From positions 1 to 7,165 of the forward strand of contig DATFAS010000243.1 of assembly GCA_035254305.1 (NCBI GenBank): a stretch of 7,165 nucleotides of DNA, in the 5' to 3' direction. The DNA comes from DATFAS01 sp035254305 (lineage in GTDB: Bacteria > Bacillota > Bacilli > Aneurinibacillales > RAOX-1). How positions within the stretch are numbered: position 1 is the first letter of the stretch; each line of letters opens with the position of its first letter. Made by a program: the position numbers and the translations under genes. The notes under the pieces are model-generated. The model was not told the DNA's origin. It saw only the letters and a list, made by a program, of their open reading frames with translations, and ran no database searches. Positions 5,054 through 7,165 of the stretch are shown piece by piece.

Positions 5054-6573
5054 TTCACTTTTTCCTCCATGCCAACCTGTTGGAAAGCCTTCATTTTTTC
5101 TTCAATCAAGTCCAATCGGACATGTTCACGTACAACCTCTGCAATCGTATCATAAGCTTGTTCACGCATACCTAAGAATGAAACTCTCGATTCCATGGGA
5201 CCCAATCCCTTCTCTCGACGAATCAAATCAAGAAAAGACCAGCGAAACTCATCATTATGAAAAATTCCGTGAAAATAAGTCCCCATCACTCTTCGTTCTC
5301 GGTCCAAAGCACCATCCGTATGACCTTCAAGCTGAATCAATGATTCAACCGATCCTACTGGATTTGATTGTCCCATATGAATTTCATAACCCGTGACATC
5401 ATATCGACATCCATCGAAACACAATTGACCAACGGAACGGGTTGTTTTCTTTTCCTTTAATAATACAGTGTCCACTGCAAGCAGCCCTAATCCATCCATC
5501 TCTCCCAAAGACGATTCCACCTGATAAGGATCTAAGAGACGATTCCCCAGCATCTGGTAGCCTCCGCAAATTCCCATTACCCAAGTCCCAGAACGACTGA
5601 GCATGCGTAACGGTTCCTCTAACCCCTGGGTCTTGAGGAATGCCAGATCCTCCAATGTATTCTTACTTCCAGGCAGAATCACAAGATCAGGACGACCTAA
5701 ATCACTTGCCTTACTAACATAACGTACTCTACAATCGGGTTCAACTAGAAAAGGGTCTACATCTGTAAAATTTGAAATTCGTGGATAGCGGATCACTGCT
5801 ACATCAATCACTTGATCCACCTTCTGCTCAGTTACAAAACTATCTAAAATCAATGAATCCTCGGCATCAATATACAGATGAGGAATATATGGGATAACGC
5901 CAAGCACCGGCTTACCTGTGTATTCCTCGAACCAATCCAATCCCGATTGAAGCAATGAGAGATCACCACGAAACTTATTAATGACGACTCCAATCACTCT
6001 CTCTCGATCCCTTGGTTCAAGGAGCTGCAGGGTCCCGACCAAACTGGCAAAAGCCCCACCTCGTTCAATATCTGTCACCAATATTACAGGAGCATTGGAT
6101 AACCGAGCCACTCGCATATTCACTAATTCACGTTCATTTAAATTGATTTCTGCAGGGCTACCTGCCCCTTCAATCACCACTCGATCAAAAGCACCTGCCA
6201 AATCCTCATACGCATCATGAATAATCTGTAGGCCTCTCTCGAAAAAATCGGTACGATAGGAGGTTGCCAGCATATTCTGAAACGGTTTGCCATGCACAAC
6301 GATTTGGGCCTCGTGATCCCGTGTAGGCTTGATCAGGATTGGATTCATATTCGTTGTCGCTTCAATACCGCAAGCCTCCGCCTGAACCCCCTGAGCCCGA
6401 CCAATTTCTAATCCATCCACGGTTATAAACGAATTCAAAGCCATATTTTGCGATTTAAAAGGAGCTGTCCGATACCCCCGCTGCTTAAATATCCGGCAAA
6501 AGGCTGTAACAAGTACACTTTTCCCGGCATCCGAACTAGTTCCTTGAATCATAAGAGGAAGGGCTTTTGCCAT
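5050..6573 (-). CDS. cobQ: Cobyric acid synthase (glutamine-dependent, CobQ/CbiP)
   Basis: The cytoplasmic enzyme amidates the b, d, e and g carboxyl groups of adenosyl-cobyrinate a,c-diamide, using glutamine and ATP. The 507-residue length is typical. The N-terminal half is a dethiobiotin-synthetase-like ATPase: P-loop MIQGTSSDAGKS (8-19), PFKSQNMALNS, and VVIEGAGSPAEINL around residues 132-145. The C-terminal half is a class I-type amidotransferase domain: LPGSKNTLEDL, the nucleophile loop VMGICGGYQMLG with Cys336, GYEIHMG, and GTYFHGIFHN with the probable catalytic His435. ATG at 6573 has GGAGG 6 nt upstream and starts right at the ATPase fold; the longer frame to a TTG at 6630 adds 19 unrelated residues encoded inside cbiA. 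It overlaps the end of cbiA by 38 bp and the start of cobA by 4 bp. Confidence 0.96.
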   Translation of the reverse strand: MAKALPLMIQGTSSDAGKSVLVTAFCRIFKQRGYRTAPFKSQNMALNSFITVDGLEIGRAQGVQAEACGIEATTNMNPILIKPTRDHEAQIVVHGKPFQNMLATSYRTDFFERGLQIIHDAYEDLAGAFDRVVIEGAGSPAEINLNERELVNMRVARLSNAPVILVTDIERGGAFASLVGTLQLLEPRDRERVIGVVINKFRGDLSLLQSGLDWFEEYTGKPVLGVIPYIPHLYIDAEDSLILDSFVTEQKVDQVIDVAVIRYPRISNFTDVDPFLVEPDCRVRYVSKASDLGRPDLVILPGSKNTLEDLAFLKTQGLEEPLRMLSRSGTWVMGICGGYQMLGNRLLDPYQVESSLGEMDGLGLLAVDTVLLKEKKTTRSVGQLCFDGCRYDVTGYEIHMGQSNPVGSVESLIQLEGHTDGALDRERRVMGTYFHGIFHNDEFRWSFLDLIRREKGLGPMESRVSFLGMREQAYDTIAEVVREHVRLDLIEEKMKAFQQVGMEEKVK

Positions 6574-7165
6574 GTTTGACCTCCATACATTTATCGATCC
6601 AGCGACGAACCAATTGTGGATTCGACCCAAAATGAAGATGGGTATATCCAGCTACGAGATTCCCCTGAACGAAGCCTTCTTCCTTCGTCCCTCGCAGGCC
6701 TTTTGCCACATAGGCCGTATCCACCGAGGATTCATGAGTGTAGGTAGAATAGTGGAATTCATGACCCTTCGCCACATCGGATTCACTAAACAAGAAGTTT
6801 CCATTCGTTCCACGGACCTCTCGATAGCCAAGTGCGGCAAGCCTTTTCTGCATAGTCACCTTTCCTGGCACCACACCGACCATAGGAAATGCCTCTCCCT
6901 CTGTCGTCACGATCTCCTCCGTCAGATACATGTATCCTCCACATTCAACTAGGGTTGGCAGACCCGCACGGATGGCTCGACTAATCGACTCCTTAACTGC
7001 CACATTCCTAGCTAATTCACCCGCAAATTCCTCGGGAAATCCTCCACCAATATACAGCCCATCCACACCGTCTGGAAGTGGCTCTCCTGCCAACGGAGAG
7101 AAAAAGACCAATTCCGCACCGTAGGATTCTAGCAATTCGAGATTCTCCGGATAATAGAAATTAAA
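6536..7165 (-). CDS. cbiA: Cobyrinate a,c-diamide synthase, C-terminal part (CbiA/CobB; 5' end outside window)
   Basis: This enzyme amidates the a and c side chains of cobyrinate (or hydrogenobyrinate) with glutamine and ATP, just before CobQ acts. The frame is open to the right edge, with FNFYYPENLELLESYGAELV typical of the CbiA central region, so the ATPase half lies outside the window. About 209 residues are visible. They hold the amidotransferase domain: YIGGGFPEEFA, the nucleophile loop LVECGGYMYL (Cys at visible residue 75), the HEFHYS motif, and AGYTHLHFGSNP with the likely catalytic His. The short tail KCMEVKHGKSPSSYDSRN is encoded across the cobQ ribosome binding site and start. Whether the organism uses the early-cobalt (CbiA) or late-cobalt (CobB) route cannot be told here. 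Confidence 0.95.
   Translation of the reverse strand, partial: FNFYYPENLELLESYGAELVFFSPLAGEPLPDGVDGLYIGGGFPEEFAGELARNVAVKESISRAIRAGLPTLVECGGYMYLTEEIVTTEGEAFPMVGVVPGKVTMQKRLAALGYREVRGTNGNFLFSESDVAKGHEFHYSTYTHESSVDTAYVAKGLRGTKEEGFVQGNLVAGYTHLHFGSNPQLVRRWIDKCMEVKHGKSPSSYDSRN
6580..6584 (-). promoter_or_regulatory. Ribosome binding site of cobQ inside cbiA
   Basis: GGAGG (6584 down to 6580, minus strand) lies 6 nt before ATG at 6573. It is embedded in the cbiA reading frame and supports both the short cobQ start and translational coupling. Confidence 0.8.

Noticed and set aside
6574..6630. Longer cobQ start at TTG 6630
   Set aside because: The extra 19 residues have no match to the CobQ fold start, and GGAGG at 6580-6584 points to the ATG at 6573.

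Overview
The window looks like a piece of chromosome from a low-to-moderate GC Gram-positive bacterium of the Bacillales, most like the Paenibacillaceae/Brevibacillus-Aneurinibacillus groups. This rests on a clear DegS-DegU pair of Bacillus type, strong AGGAGG-like ribosome binding sites, TTG and GTG starts, U-tailed hairpin terminators, and a 'stalk' (copper amine oxidase N-terminal-like) surface protein, a family abundant in those groups. The taxon is an inference from protein resemblance only.

Layout, left to right. (1) 1-709, + strand: the 3' part of a surface protein with a stalk domain and a Thr-rich tail built from a 54-bp tandem repeat, closed by a strong hairpin at 721-758. (2) 941-1324, + strand: a small secreted, Thr/Pro-rich, single-pass membrane protein of unknown function, started at a TTG behind a good ribosome binding site. 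(3) 1325-1585: a convergent intergenic region holding four regularly spaced 23-bp terminator-like hairpins with the same stem and geometry but different 5-nt loops. This is the least ordinary feature of the window. (4) 1586-1990, - strand: a small membrane-anchored protein with a remnant or minimal glycosyltransferase-2-like fold. (5) 2131-4003, - strand: degU and degS, a two-component system with its histidine kinase gene first. (6) 4242-7165, - strand: a cobalamin operon, cbiA/cobB (cut by the window edge), cobQ and cobA, with overlapping genes and a rho-independent terminator.

How the genes work together. CbiA/CobB and CobQ are the two glutamine-dependent amidases of corrin ring synthesis. 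CobA (SUMT) makes precorrin-2, the entry compound of the B12 and siroheme branches. DegS is a soluble kinase that phosphorylates DegU, a LuxR/NarL-type DNA-binding regulator of exoenzymes, motility and competence in Bacillus. The two + strand surface proteins and the small membrane protein have no assignable pathway here. No mobile element, tRNA, rRNA or convincing CRISPR array is visible.
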